From: Pseudosulfitobacter sp. DSM 107133
GTDB taxonomy: Bacteria; Pseudomonadota; Alphaproteobacteria; Rhodobacterales; Rhodobacteraceae
Length of the DNA stretch: 64,000 nucleotides
Reading direction: 5' to 3'
NCBI RefSeq assembly: GCF_022788695.1
Contig: NZ_CP085157.1
Span: 1-64,000, forward strand
The translations under genes were made by a program, and so were the position numbers. The stretch's first letter is position 1. Each line of letters begins with the position of its first letter. The notes beneath the pieces were generated by a model, which was given only the letters and a program-made list of their open reading frames with translations, was not told where the DNA came from and did not search any database. Below are positions 49,663-58,549 of this stretch, piece by piece.

Positions 49663-50664
49663 CTATCCCTTCTTCATCTTTCCGGCGAGCTTGACCGCAC
49701 CGCCCGCATAGCTCCCGGCACGGGCCGCGCTGGACGATCGGTCGGAGACGCCTTGTCCCTGAAGTCCTGCATTGAAGCCCCGTCGCATGTCATCTCCGCC
49801 CCGGATCGCGGCACCGGTATTGCGCCACGCGTTCCCGGGCATCCGCGCGGCATTTGCACCGATCGAGGCGAGGCCGATGTTCGTGGCGGCAAGCCCTTGC
49901 GCGAAAGTTGGCACGAGCAACATCAGGCCAGCGCCGATCATCATCACCACGACGAACGAAATCGCGTCCCCGAGTGTTTCGACGCTGTCGAGGCTATCAG
50001 GCGCGACAGCTTCACCCGTCGCTATGGTGAAGCCAGCCATGGCAGCCACGAACAGCGGCACAAAGGAAAAACCGATGGCGAGTTTGACCCATGCCTCGAA
50101 CAGTGGCGCCGATTGTTTGAATAATGTGCAAGCCACGACCACAGGTGCGATGGCGATCAATACCGCCAACATGATCTTGGCGGCCGACAGAACGATGATG
50201 GTGATCGTCGCCATGGCGGCGGCCACAAGAAACATGACCACGCTGGTCATGGCACCGGCCAGCCAGCCTCCATTCTGGCTGATCGCCTGTCCGACATTCA
50301 GGGCTTGGGAGTAGAGATCGTCGATTCCATCATAAAGGTTCCCAACTGTGCCGCCTGACAGTGAGTTCAGTATCCCCGCGCCGAGCTCCGCCGGGGCGTT
50401 TGTCAAAGCGTCATAGGGGACAGAGAGGTTCGCGAAGGTCAGGAACACATTCACCAGCACAATGCGCAGCCCTACCGACACGATTGTGGAAACCGAGAGC
50501 GGCACGGCTTGCAGACCCACATTTGCGCCTACAAGAACGACCACCAACACAGATGCGGTCTGTACAACCGGGCGTACTGCGGCAACCGTATCAGCATACG
50601 TGTCAGCTGCCACGCCCGCGACAGTGGCATCTACCAATGCCAGAACCTCAGCGATTATGGCCAT
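49663..50664 (-). CDS. virB6: VirB6/TrbL polytopic membrane protein
   Basis: A 333-residue inner-membrane protein with about six to seven hydrophobic helices between residues 25 and 240 and a hydrophilic, glycine/arginine-rich C-terminal tail. The family block (AKIMLAVLIAIAPVVVACTLFKQSAPLFEAWVKLAIGF) is the conserved VirB6/TrbL motif. It forms part of the inner-membrane translocation path for the transferred strand. Position between the small unknown gene and virB8 is conserved in many virB operons. Confidence 0.92.
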   Translation of the reverse strand: MAIIAEVLALVDATVAGVAADTYADTVAAVRPVVQTASVLVVVLVGANVGLQAVPLSVSTIVSVGLRIVLVNVFLTFANLSVPYDALTNAPAELGAGILNSLSGGTVGNLYDGIDDLYSQALNVGQAISQNGGWLAGAMTSVVMFLVAAAMATITIIVLSAAKIMLAVLIAIAPVVVACTLFKQSAPLFEAWVKLAIGFSFVPLFVAAMAGFTIATGEAVAPDSLDSVETLGDAISFVVVMMIGAGLMLLVPTFAQGLAATNIGLASIGANAARMPGNAWRNTGAAIRGGDDMRRGFNAGLQGQGVSDRSSSAARAGSYAGGAVKLAGKMKKG

Positions 50665-50666
50665 CC

Positions 50667-51155
50667 TTAACTACCACACCGCTCCAATTGGAAGTTCTGA
50701 TAGCGCTCGTTTACATCTGACCAATCGCTGCGACGGTATTTGCGAAAGACGCTGAAATCGCTGGTAGTTGCATCCTGCGCCGGTTTGCCAATTCGTTCCT
50801 GCGTAAACGCATCGAGCGACCCGAGATCATAGATGCAGCCGCAGAAGCCCTGCGACATTGCAAGCTCTCTCAGGTCGGTGCCGAAGCCCCATCGAACCGC
50901 TCCACGGAAAATCTCGTTGCCGAAAAACTCAGTGTCCGGATAGCTGAAGGTGCAGGTTTGCGGCTTCGGGAACATCAAGAGCCCTCTTGCCTGTACCTCG
51001 CGCATGAGATCGAGGAGGCGTTCTTCCTCCCCATTTTCGGTGGCAGTGACGACCTCCCCGAGCAACGTATCGTCGGGCAGGTCTTGCAAGTCTTCCGCCC
51101 AGGCACTGCCTGCCAGGGCGATGAAAACTGCAAGTGCTTTGAGTGATGTATTCAA
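50667..51155 (-). CDS. Exported T4SS-operon protein of unknown function, 162 aa
   Basis: A 162-residue protein with a signal peptide (MNTSLKALAVFIALAGSAWA, cleavage before EDLQ). The mature part is acidic at first (TLLGEVVTATENGEEERLLDLMREV) and then holds five cysteines (QTCTF, GFCGCIYD and the C-terminal RCGS), suggesting disulfides in the periplasm. It lies between virB5 and virB6 with 3 bp gaps on both sides, so it is part of the T4SS operon. It does not look like VirB7, which is found elsewhere. Possible entry-exclusion or pilus-assembly role, by position only. Confidence 0.75.
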   Translation of the reverse strand: MNTSLKALAVFIALAGSAWAEDLQDLPDDTLLGEVVTATENGEEERLLDLMREVQARGLLMFPKPQTCTFSYPDTEFFGNEIFRGAVRWGFGTDLRELAMSQGFCGCIYDLGSLDAFTQERIGKPAQDATTSDFSVFRKYRRSDWSDVNERYQNFQLERCGS

Positions 51156-51158
51156 GGG

Positions 51159-51968
51159 TCAGTCCTCGGCGCCGGAAAAATCAAAGAAGGAGCGTGTGCG
51201 CGCCTGCTCGGCCGCGAAATCAATGCCGTTTTGACCTTGCGCCAAGCCTTGGGCGGCATTCAGGCGCCACATCTGGCCCAGCATGTAATTCGTCTCCGCG
51301 GCCATACGCGTGTTGAGATCGATCGATTCCTTGAGCGTTTCCTGATCGCCAATCGCTTCCACCAGCCCATCGATACGCTCGATGCTCTGGGCGGCTTCCT
51401 CGTAGGAAATTTGGGCTTGCCCGATAATCATGGCATTGGCAGCCGCCAGATCGGCTATGGCAGCGCCTTGCGGGTTCCCGGCGTCGTTCAGCTCGGTGAG
51501 TTTTTCCGAGGTGAACCCCGCACTGGCCATCGTCTCGCGCATGGCATCGGCGGCCCGGCGCTCTCCCATGGTGACGTCGCCATCGAGCAGATCGTCCAGC
51601 AGGCTGTCAAAATCCCCGAGCGACAGACTGTCCATGAAACCCGATAGATCGGTGATCTTCTGGGCGCGGGCACGCAGGTCCTCCACATCGTTGTAAAGGG
51701 CTGCGATTTCATTCAGGCCGGTAATTGAACCCAGGACGTCATCAAGAAGGCCCTGAATAACAGTGAGGCGCTCGATCTGGGTGCGCAATTCCTCGATTTG
51801 CTGAAGCTGGTTTTCCGCATCGCGCAGCGCGGCCTGCAGCTGCTCGATATTCTGCGCGAGGTTCGATCCATCGATCACTGGCACGCCCTGAGCGAAAGCA
51901 GGGGGCAGGTGAGCCGCCATGAGCGTGCCCGCGACAAGGATAGCGGCAAGGCGGGTCTCAGCCTTCAT
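51159..51968 (-). CDS. virB5: VirB5 minor pilus protein
   Basis: A 269-residue exported protein with a signal peptide (to about residue 26, ending PPAFA) and the typical VirB5 start of the mature form [18 protein letters not shown] long coiled coil follows (about 35-75: [22 protein letters not shown]) and the rest is helical. VirB5 caps the T-pilus and helps contact recipients. Its start overlaps the preceding transglycosylase gene by 11 bp. The first residues of the mature protein are nearly identical to those of that neighbour. Confidence 0.9.
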   Translation of the reverse strand: MKAETRLAAILVAGTLMAAHLPPAFAQGVPVIDGSNLAQNIEQLQAALRDAENQLQQIEELRTQIERLTVIQGLLDDVLGSITGLNEIAALYNDVEDLRARAQKITDLSGFMDSLSLGDFDSLLDDLLDGDVTMGERRAADAMRETMASAGFTSEKLTELNDAGNPQGAAIADLAAANAMIIGQAQISYEEAAQSIERIDGLVEAIGDQETLKESIDLNTRMAAETNYMLGQMWRLNAAQGLAQGQNGIDFAAEQARTRSFFDFSGAED

Positions 51969-53076
51969 CGGAATACCTCCAGAAAGTGGATTGCTCCAGG
52001 TGATCGGCGGCCTCGGTCAAACCTTGTGCCGCTTCGACTTTCACGTGGGCCGCGCGCAGACGCAGTGTCAGCGCCATGAGCCGCGCCCGTTCAGCAAGCA
52101 TATAGGTGGAGCGGTCCAGCGCCTCTTTTGCGTTACGGGGCGGATCTTCACGCAAAAGCGCCGCGATCCTCGTCATGGCCTGATCGATCTGGGTGCCCAT
52201 GTAGGCGCCATAGCCGACCGAGGCATCCGCCCAGTTGCCCCAGGCGGCCGAGGCGCCATCGAAGCCCGCCAGTGACCCCGTCATGTCGACGCCGGTGATA
52301 GTGCCAAGATAGTCGTTGTAATAGCCGTTGATGCGCCGGACGTAGGTCTGGGTTTCCTTGAAAGGAGGCACACCACCATATTCGAGAACACGGCCGGGGC
52401 CTGCATTATAGGCCGCCAGAGCGTGATCGATCCGACCGAAGCGGTTCAATTGCGTGAGAATGTAGCGTGCGCCACCGTCCAGGTTTTCCCAAGGATCATA
52501 CGGGTTCACACCGAGATCCGATGCTGTGCCCGGCATCAGCTGGCAAAAACCGCGCGCCCCCACGTGGGAGACGGCTGCATTGTTGAAACGACTTTCCTGC
52601 TTGATCAGTGACTGAAACAGGATACGCCACGTCAGTGGCGTCAGACCGGCGGCCGCAACACCGGGATGACCCTCATAGCGCCGCGCCACCGTGATGATCA
52701 TGCGCTCCACGTCGCTTGGCTCACCGAAGAGGCGATCGGCATCAGGATGATCTTCCTGGGCTGGGTAAGTCTCTGCAGCGCTCGCCCAGCCGGGCCCACC
52801 AGCCTCGAACCCACTCAGGTCGGTGACACCGGTGGTCTCCGCAAGGAAACGCTCATAGGCTTCAAGCTGCTCTTGATAGATATCCGCTTGTTCCTGGCGG
52901 GCGTCGCGCTTCTGGCCCTGCCGCAAGGCGTCGCGTGCGAGCTCTTCCACGCGAGACACAGCGCGGGCAAGGTTGGAGCCATCGATCACTGGTACGCCCT
53001 GCGCAGAGGCAAGCGAGCCAAGACCCAGAGCCAACGGAATCGCCATTCTAGAAGCTCTGGAAATCACAATGCGCAT
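51958..53076 (-). CDS. Lytic transglycosylase with a VirB5-like N-terminus
   Basis: An exported murein hydrolase of about 372 residues. Starting at 53076 gives a signal peptide with a basic n-region ([25 protein letters not shown]). The ATG at 53046, one base after the lipoprotein stop, is the alternative. The mature protein begins [21 protein letters not shown], almost the same as VirB5, followed by a coiled coil. The SLT domain then carries the catalytic glutamate in [13 protein letters not shown], with [18 protein letters not shown] and [16 protein letters not shown]. It is the second transglycosylase of the operon (see 56151). It would open peptidoglycan for the channel; the VirB5-like start may dock it to the pilus tip complex. 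Confidence 0.85.
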   Translation of the reverse strand: MRIVISRASRMAIPLALGLGSLASAQGVPVIDGSNLARAVSRVEELARDALRQGQKRDARQEQADIYQEQLEAYERFLAETTGVTDLSGFEAGGPGWASAAETYPAQEDHPDADRLFGEPSDVERMIITVARRYEGHPGVAAAGLTPLTWRILFQSLIKQESRFNNAAVSHVGARGFCQLMPGTASDLGVNPYDPWENLDGGARYILTQLNRFGRIDHALAAYNAGPGRVLEYGGVPPFKETQTYVRRINGYYNDYLGTITGVDMTGSLAGFDGASAAWGNWADASVGYGAYMGTQIDQAMTRIAALLREDPPRNAKEALDRSTYMLAERARLMALTLRLRAAHVKVEAAQGLTEAADHLEQSTFWRYSDEG

Positions 53077-53215
53077 TCCGTGAAACAAGGCCGGGGGCAG
53101 GGGCCGAGAACGCCATAGCGGGCCGCTCAAAACAGGGCGATCGCACGCCTGTTGATGCACCTTCGCAAGCGCTCAGGACCGTCATGGCGACCAACAGAAA
53201 AAATCGTGCTTTCAC
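53048..53215 (-). CDS. virB7: VirB7-like lipoprotein, 55 aa
   Basis: A 55-residue lipoprotein starting at a GTG that overlaps the VirB4 stop (GTGA). The signal sequence [16 protein letters not shown] ends in a lipobox LSAC with the cysteine at about residue 17. The mature part (about 39 residues) has two more cysteines (SPCFE, AHCDF), one of which could pair with VirB9 as in Agrobacterium. Length, lipobox and place in the operon all fit VirB7. Its stop is one base before an in-frame ATG of the transglycosylase gene. Confidence 0.72.
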   Translation of the reverse strand: MKARFFLLVAMTVLSACEGASTGVRSPCFERPAMAFSAPAPGLVSRNAHCDFQSF

Positions 53216-55581
53216 ATCATGTCCTTCCAGAATTCTTCTTTCTTGCGCCAATTGGCAGGCGCTTTTTCCTCGCCGGTCTTGCCGCCACCAAGAACAGTAA
53301 CCAGACCGCCCAAGCCTGCGAGATCGGTATTGACGAACACGCTGTCGGTGCCGGAACGGATCAATGCCAGCCGCAATCCGGCTGTCGGGCTGGAAAGAAA
53401 ATCCGCCTCGCGCGCATTCAGGCGCAGGATGCTATAATCCTCCGGATTTGCCCGTGGATTGGGAAACAGGATCTGGGTTGCCACACTTTCCGCGATGATC
53501 TGGCCGACCGAACTTTGGTCCAGATGACCCGGTGTCTGGGTCAACATCATCACCACGCAGTTGCGCTTGCGCATGGTAACCAGCCAGTCATGGAGGCGCT
53601 TGACGAAGATATCGTCAGCCAACATCTTCCACGCCTCGTCGATCACAATAATCGTTGGTCTGCGATCCTCGATCACGCGCTCGATACGGCGGAAGAGATA
53701 GGCGAGGAGGGCGGAGCGTTCTGCGTCCTGGTCCAGAAGTTCGGTCATGTCGAGACCAAGGACATCCTCGCCAATGGCAATCGACTGGGCACTGGGCCTT
53801 GAGAAAAGCCAACCGTACCGGCCGGCTTCTGTCCATTCCCGCACGCGGGACACCAGGTCGCCGTCATCATCGGTAGAAGCCACGAGGCTTGCCAAACCGT
53901 CAAAGGTTCTAAGGCCCGGCTCCGCAGCGGCGATCTGACGAACCGCCTCGTTCAGTGCTGCGGTCTGGACCGTCTCAAATGGACGGTGGCGGGCCAGAAT
54001 GTCGCCGAGCCAATCTGTCAGCCAGGCGGCCCCCCGCGCATCGGTCTCCGTGGTCATTGGGTTAAAGCCGGTGGGCTGGCCCACCTTGATTTCGCTGTAG
54101 CTGCCACCCAAAGCGCGGATCGCCATCTCCAACCCCTGATCCTTGTCGAAAACGATGACCCGCGCACCCACTCTGCGGGCCTGCGCCATGAGAAAAGCCG
54201 TGCCCAGTGTCTTGCCGGACCCGGTGCGGCCCAGAACAAGCGTGTGCCCGACGCTTGGCTCATCGGTCCGGCGCCCCGCTTCGTGAAAGTTGAACCGGTA
54301 GAGGCTGGAGGTCACGGTCGGGAAGGCCGTGATCGTCTTGCCCCATGGGCTGGCCTCGGGTCCGCGTCCCGGCCTTGTCTTGTGAAACGCGGCCAGTTCC
54401 GCGAAATTGTGCGACGAAACGATCCCGTCACGGATCCGGTAGGCCCAGTTTCCGGGCGCTTGTGCGAAATAGAGCGCCTTTGCGGCCCAGGATTCCCTTA
54501 CCAGAACGGCACCGGTCTCTTGCCCCGCCCGCCAGATCTCGGAAGCTGCCTGTTCCAGTTCCTCGGCGCTGTCACAGAAGACCTGCACGGATGCATGGTG
54601 TGTCCCAAAGGTCGACCGGCCGGATGCCACGGCGTCGGCGGCTTCGATCAATTGCTCTGTCAGGCTGACACCAGCATCCTCGGAGGCACCCCGCTGGCGA
54701 AAGGTGCGTTGAATGCGCTCAACCATCTCATTGGCGCGCCGCGGCGTGAAAGAGTTGGTGATCGTGATGTCATAGGGCAGTTCCAACGCGTCAAGCATGG
54801 TTGGCCAGGTGCGACTGGGATAGGATTTTATCCCGAAAATCGCGCCGTATCGTGCGCTGTCGCCGCTTTCCAGCCGCATGGTTTTGCCTTGAAAGCTGAC
54901 GTCGAAATTGCTCATCGTGTCAGCCAACAGTTGCCCGGGGGCCGCGATGATCTTGCCGTAGCTCTGTCCGTGTACCGCGGCCAACACTGCAAGCCAGTCC
55001 CCGCTCGAGACTGTCAGGCGCGCTGCGCCTGCGTCGGAATACATCGCCATGAGCAGCGTCATGGCCTCTTCCAGGGCAACAATTCGCGTATCGATGTCTT
55101 TCTGGAAATCGCGGCCCCCGCCTAGGGCACCCAGAACCTTCGAGAATGCCTGCGGCATCGACGGACGCATCAATACTGTCAGCATCAAGGTGCGGGCTTT
55201 CAGGTCACGTGCGCGCAGGCTTCTCTGCCACGCCGCGTCTACCGCATTTGCAAAAGGCATACCGTCAGGCGCAGCAAGGTCCGCGACATCCGGGCGTGAT
55301 ACCTTGTTGATGTGGAAACCGAAACGCTCGCCCAACTGACTGACGATCCGGGCAAAGCCTTCACTGATCTCATCGATCCGGGTGTCATCGCTGGTGAAGC
55401 TGTCGATCCCGCCAAGCGTGACCGACGCCATCAGATCACCCTGCCGCGTCAGGATGACATTGTCTCGCACCGCAGCAATGTAAGGTAGGTGCCGCCCAAG
55501 ACGCTCGGCTTTCAAGACCTTGTCCCCAAGTGCATCCCGAACAGCGTTGCTTGCAATCAACCCCCGAAACTCACGCGACAT
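53212..55581 (-). CDS. virB4: VirB4 secretion ATPase
   Basis: A 789-residue ATPase, the largest T4SS motor. The N-terminal CagE/TrbE-type domain (to about 400) includes YIAAVRDNVILTRQGDLMASVTLGG. The motor domain has Walker A GRTGSGKT near 450 and Walker B IIVIDEAWKMLAD, followed by KRNCVVMMLTQTPGHLDQS. The start at 55581 (MSREFRG) overlaps the end of virB3 by 11 bp and has a GGGGGCG element nine bases upstream. A longer frame to 55611 exists but lies entirely within virB3. Confidence 0.95.
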   Translation of the reverse strand: MSREFRGLIASNAVRDALGDKVLKAERLGRHLPYIAAVRDNVILTRQGDLMASVTLGGIDSFTSDDTRIDEISEGFARIVSQLGERFGFHINKVSRPDVADLAAPDGMPFANAVDAAWQRSLRARDLKARTLMLTVLMRPSMPQAFSKVLGALGGGRDFQKDIDTRIVALEEAMTLLMAMYSDAGAARLTVSSGDWLAVLAAVHGQSYGKIIAAPGQLLADTMSNFDVSFQGKTMRLESGDSARYGAIFGIKSYPSRTWPTMLDALELPYDITITNSFTPRRANEMVERIQRTFRQRGASEDAGVSLTEQLIEAADAVASGRSTFGTHHASVQVFCDSAEELEQAASEIWRAGQETGAVLVRESWAAKALYFAQAPGNWAYRIRDGIVSSHNFAELAAFHKTRPGRGPEASPWGKTITAFPTVTSSLYRFNFHEAGRRTDEPSVGHTLVLGRTGSGKTLGTAFLMAQARRVGARVIVFDKDQGLEMAIRALGGSYSEIKVGQPTGFNPMTTETDARGAAWLTDWLGDILARHRPFETVQTAALNEAVRQIAAAEPGLRTFDGLASLVASTDDDGDLVSRVREWTEAGRYGWLFSRPSAQSIAIGEDVLGLDMTELLDQDAERSALLAYLFRRIERVIEDRRPTIIVIDEAWKMLADDIFVKRLHDWLVTMRKRNCVVMMLTQTPGHLDQSSVGQIIAESVATQILFPNPRANPEDYSILRLNAREADFLSSPTAGLRLALIRSGTDSVFVNTDLAGLGGLVTVLGGGKTGEEKAPANWRKKEEFWKDMM

Positions 55582-55846
55582 AGAAATCGCCCCCATCGCG
55601 GGATCGCACACTCGTTCGCGGTGTGCGCGACATCACCACGTTCAAAATCTGGAACAGATGTGGATTGCGGTCTGCGACCACCCAAAGCGGTGGGTAGCCC
55701 GCGAGGAACACCAGCAGGAACCGCATGTCGTCAACCAGAATGAAAGGGATCACGGATGCGAAGACCAGCGCCACAAAATATCCGATCGGGAGACCGAATA
55801 TCCGTGGCGGCTTGGTCATCCCCAGAAAGAGTGGTGTGTCGCGCAT
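55571..55846 (-). CDS. virB3: VirB3 membrane protein
   Basis: A 91-residue inner-membrane protein with the VirB3 signature: TPLFLGMTKPPRIFGLPIGYFVALVF, and a second hydrophobic stretch IPFILVDDMRFLLVFLAGYPPLWVVADRNPHLF. It is needed for pilus assembly alongside VirB4, whose start it overlaps. In some systems VirB3 and VirB4 are fused; here they are separate but overlapping. Confidence 0.92.
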   Translation of the reverse strand: MRDTPLFLGMTKPPRIFGLPIGYFVALVFASVIPFILVDDMRFLLVFLAGYPPLWVVADRNPHLFQILNVVMSRTPRTSVRSRDGGDFYVA

Positions 55847-55869
55847 GGAGGTCTCTGCGGCCTGTCAGA

Positions 55870-56154
55870 TCAAGGAGCCGCAAAGCCATCGATGATGGTC
55901 TCGGCCGAAAAGATCAGCACCACGCCGACAAACACGGCGACGAAGATCGGCCAGTTGAGACGCCCGAAAAACATCATGACACCCGATCCCACGAGAGCGA
56001 GCACGCCGAGGCCACGACCGATCGGACCCGTCACCGCGTCGATGATGTTGTCGATCATGTCAGAGACCGGGCTGAGGTCCTGTGCAAGCGCCGGGGCTGC
56101 GGCCACTATCAGCAACGCGGCCAATGCCGCCCGGGTATAGTCGATGCGTTTCAT
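55870..56154 (-). CDS. virB2: VirB2 pilin
   Basis: A 94-residue prepilin with a signal peptide ending PALAQ (cleavage near residue 24) and a mature pilin of about 70 residues with two hydrophobic helices ([19 protein letters not shown] and [24 protein letters not shown]). This is the VirB2/TrbC layout of the conjugative pilus subunit. It overlaps the preceding virB1 by 4 bp and lies 23 bp before virB3. Confidence 0.92.
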   Translation of the reverse strand: MKRIDYTRAALAALLIVAAAPALAQDLSPVSDMIDNIIDAVTGPIGRGLGVLALVGSGVMMFFGRLNWPIFVAVFVGVVLIFSAETIIDGFAAP

Positions 56155-56834
56155 ATCTGGTCTCCGATGGATTGGGCATAGACGGCCATGACCTTGCGGA
56201 CATGGCCTTGGGTTTCGCGGTAGGGGGGAATCCCGCCATGGCGCGCCACGGCTTCGGGGCCGGCATTATAGGCTGCAAGCGCAAGCTGCGGCGTGCCGAA
56301 ACGATCAAGTTGTGTCAGCAAGTAGCGGGCGGATCCATGCAGGTTTTGCTCAGGATCATGCGGATCGACGCCAAGCACGCGCGCAGTGTCCGGCATCAAC
56401 TGCCCAAGCCCGATTGCGCCGACATGCGACCGCGCGCCTGGATCAAATGCGCTTTCAATAGCGATGTTGGCGCGAAAGAATGCGAGCCAATCGCGAGAGG
56501 ACATCCCGGCCCTGCGCAGGGCCGGGTGGTCCACGTAAACCGACCCCACATCCAGGATCATAGTCTCGATCGCAGGGCGGCCCGATGGGACCCGAGGCGG
56601 AGACAGGCGTGGTGAATCAAGAGGGACGACCTCAGAGCGTGCGACACCGTCGCTTTGCTCGGGTTGGGGTCTTGCAAAGTCGAGAACGCTACTGGTCAGT
56701 CGACCAACACGGTCTGGAGCATCGAGATCGATAACGGATTGTGCATAAGTGGAAGGGCCTGAAAGCCCCCAGAGAACGAGGCTAGCCGCTGGTAGGATAC
56801 CTTGTCGTCTCAAACTCCCACGTGCCTCTCTCAC
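56151..56834 (-). CDS. virB1: VirB1-type lytic transglycosylase
   Basis: A 227-residue exported transglycosylase beginning at a GTG (56834), which gives a basic, hydrophobic signal peptide ([25 protein letters not shown]). The SLT domain covers about residues 95-215: the catalytic glutamate is in [14 protein letters not shown], followed by [18 protein letters not shown] and [25 protein letters not shown]. It degrades peptidoglycan locally so the channel can assemble. The start lies within the preceding gene (53 bp overlap), and its end overlaps virB2. Confidence 0.87.
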   Translation of the reverse strand: MREARGSLRRQGILPAASLVLWGLSGPSTYAQSVIDLDAPDRVGRLTSSVLDFARPQPEQSDGVARSEVVPLDSPRLSPPRVPSGRPAIETMILDVGSVYVDHPALRRAGMSSRDWLAFFRANIAIESAFDPGARSHVGAIGLGQLMPDTARVLGVDPHDPEQNLHGSARYLLTQLDRFGTPQLALAAYNAGPEAVARHGGIPPYRETQGHVRKVMAVYAQSIGDQI

Positions 56835-57123
56835 CTTCTCGGAGAGGGCAGCTGAATACCTTTGCGTCGAGCTCCAGGCAGAAGCTCATGAGCCCTGCTG
56901 CGGTCTTGAAGACGCGTGGTTTAAGATCCCGGTTGGTCACATAGACCGACCGGTGCACACCGCCTTGACCGTCATTGGAGCAGACGAAAACCGTCCAGCC
57001 ACCCCTATGCGTGTTGCCGCCCTTTTCCGGGGCTTCAACGCATTCCACCTCGATCCATGCCCCACCCTCGATCGCCTCTTGCATGTGCGATGTTAGGATC
57101 ACGGGGTATTTTGTTCCTGCCAT
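56782..57123 (-). CDS. First gene of the virB operon, unknown, 113 aa
   Basis: An unrecognised 113-residue cytoplasmic protein beginning the leftward T4SS operon (start at 57123). It reads as a compact beta-rich domain: [54 protein letters not shown], then [22 protein letters not shown]. There is no signal peptide or membrane helix. Overlap with virB1 shows co-expression. It could be a regulator or chaperone of the transfer genes, but nothing in the sequence decides this. Confidence 0.68.
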   Translation of the reverse strand: MAGTKYPVILTSHMQEAIEGGAWIEVECVEAPEKGGNTHRGGWTVFVCSNDGQGGVHRSVYVTNRDLKPRVFKTAAGLMSFCLELDAKVFSCPLREGERGTWEFETTRYPTSG

Positions 57124-57320
57124 TTTGCCTCCGAAGGAAAGAAGTTCCTACGGAAGTAACCTGCTTTTGCACCGCTTCAAACAGTGCATGTCACAAGATA
57201 TGCGGCGACGTAGCGGAAAACCCGTTAGAAGGTCAATAGATATCTTTTGATTGATTACGATATTTTTTCGGTGATAGGTCCGACACACGATTCGCCCCCA
57301 GATTGTCGGGAGACCACCAG
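57124..57320. promoter_or_regulatory. Divergent promoter region of the virB operon and secreted genes
   Basis: A 197 bp AT-richer gap between the leftward T4SS operon and the rightward gene at 57321. It must hold both promoters. I see AT-rich blocks (57236-57280) but no pair of elements I would defend. Confidence 0.4.
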
Positions 57321-57590
57321 ATGTCGCGGTTGCTGGCATGTAGCACATTCATCGCCCTAGCGATCCCAGCAAATGCCGAGGCGCTGGCGATGGACTGCGT
57401 GTTGCCGTTGCGGCCGGAGCTGGCGGCCTCGCCTGCGCTCCTGAACGAGTACGGCGACGACATCAGAGCCGAGTTCAACACCTACTTCGATGAGGCACAA
57501 ACCTATCTGAATTGCCTCGCCGCAGCATCAGCTTCCGCGCAGGCCGAAGTCCGTCTTGTGCTTGACGCTTACCAGGAGATGTTCCAATGA
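57321..57590 (+). CDS. Small exported protein, 89 aa
   Basis: An 89-residue protein from the ATG at 57321, with a signal peptide (MSRLLACSTFIALAIPANA, cleavage before EALA). The mature 70 residues include two cysteines (MDCVLPL and LNCLAAA) and are otherwise helical and acidic. Function unknown. It lies next to the 217-residue secreted protein at 57676 and divergent from the virB operon, so both may be periplasmic accessories of transfer, such as entry exclusion or stabilisation. Spacing to the next gene is 85 bp, so co-transcription is possible. Confidence 0.65.
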   Translation: MSRLLACSTFIALAIPANAEALAMDCVLPLRPELAASPALLNEYGDDIRAEFNTYFDEAQTYLNCLAAASASAQAEVRLVLDAYQEMFQ

Positions 57591-57675
57591 AACGACGCGC
57601 AAAATATGTCAGCAATTATGACACAATTAACATAAGTCTTATTATACGCCAACGGGTTAGCGGCGGCGCTCTGTC

Positions 57676-58329
57676 ATGAGGCGGCTTGTGTCAACTGCCG
57701 CGATCATCGCGATCGGGCTTACACCGCTTGCTGCCAAACCTGCCACCGCACAAGGCTACCAGATCGATTGTGCGATCCTCCTGTGCCTCGCAGGCGGTTG
57801 GCCTGCGTCGGTTCCCTGCGCCCGTGCGCGCGCGGAGTTCATCCGCCGGATCACGCCCTGGCCAGTCGAACCACCGCTGCAGATCTGGCGTTGTCCAATG
57901 CGTGCTGAGTTCGAGGCGCCGGACCCGTTTGAGCGCCTCTACAGGTTGGCGGGGTTCAATCCTGGTCAAGCAGTCTCCCTGCCCCGAGAGCGAGAAACGC
58001 TCCAGCTCGCCCAAGCTGTCGGGCGTGCCGCCGATATCGATGTGACGGACCCTGCTTTTGATTTCGTCCGCTCCATAGATGTCTTTCAGGTTACGGCACG
58101 TCAGAGGGAGGGCCGTGACGATTGCAACAGATATGCTTCTGTGCGGCGTGGCACGTATGATCAAGACGGCCAATTCCGGTGGCAAAACAGCTCGATAAGT
58201 GCCCTTCCTCCAGCCTTCCGAGGGGCCGAGCGATACGGCCAGAACTGCCCCGATATCTGGGTCCGTGCTGTGTTCGTCGATTGGGAGGATTTTGAGGGCG
58301 CCTATGGCTTCGAACAAGTCAACTACTGA
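57676..58329 (+). CDS. Exported cysteine-containing protein, 217 aa
   Basis: A 217-residue protein with a signal peptide (MRRLVSTAAIIAIGLTPLAAKPATA, cleavage before QGYQ). The mature part starts with a cysteine-rich block (QIDCAILLCLAGGWPASVPCARARAEF, then IWRCPM) and ends with further cysteines (DDCNRY, GQNCPD), so several disulfides are likely. I recall homologous proteins on Rhodobacterales plasmids beside conjugation genes, with no known function. It lies between the small exported protein and the second repC. Confidence 0.72.
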   Translation: MRRLVSTAAIIAIGLTPLAAKPATAQGYQIDCAILLCLAGGWPASVPCARARAEFIRRITPWPVEPPLQIWRCPMRAEFEAPDPFERLYRLAGFNPGQAVSLPRERETLQLAQAVGRAADIDVTDPAFDFVRSIDVFQVTARQREGRDDCNRYASVRRGTYDQDGQFRWQNSSISALPPAFRGAERYGQNCPDIWVRAVFVDWEDFEGAYGFEQVNY

Positions 58330-58350
58330 TCTCAAACAGTCACAGGCAAA

Positions 58351-58425
58351 CGATAAAAAAGAAGAAACCCCCGCAAGGCGGCAACCAAGCGAGGGGCTCA
58401 AAGAACAACGGAATTGGCGTTCCGT
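58351..58425 (-). ncRNA. Possible antisense RNA upstream of the second repC
   Basis: On the minus strand a hairpin ACGGAA/TTCCGT (58425-58408) is followed by a GC stem with one bulge (58396-58389 with 58374-58368) and a long U-rich run (TTTCTTCTTTTTT, 58367-58355), an intrinsic terminator. A candidate promoter TTGCCT-16 bp-TAGAAC lies further upstream (about 58479-58452). The arrangement mirrors the ctRNA between repB and repC at 2163-2219. Confidence 0.55.
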
Positions 58426-58549
58426 CAGATCAAATCAAACTGTGATCTCGTTCTAGCAGTCCCGACAGTCAAGGCAATGAAAAAACGTGTCGCTCGCGGG
58501 GACACGGATGCCCTGTTGCAGCCTTGTCCCAATTCACAAGGACTAGACA

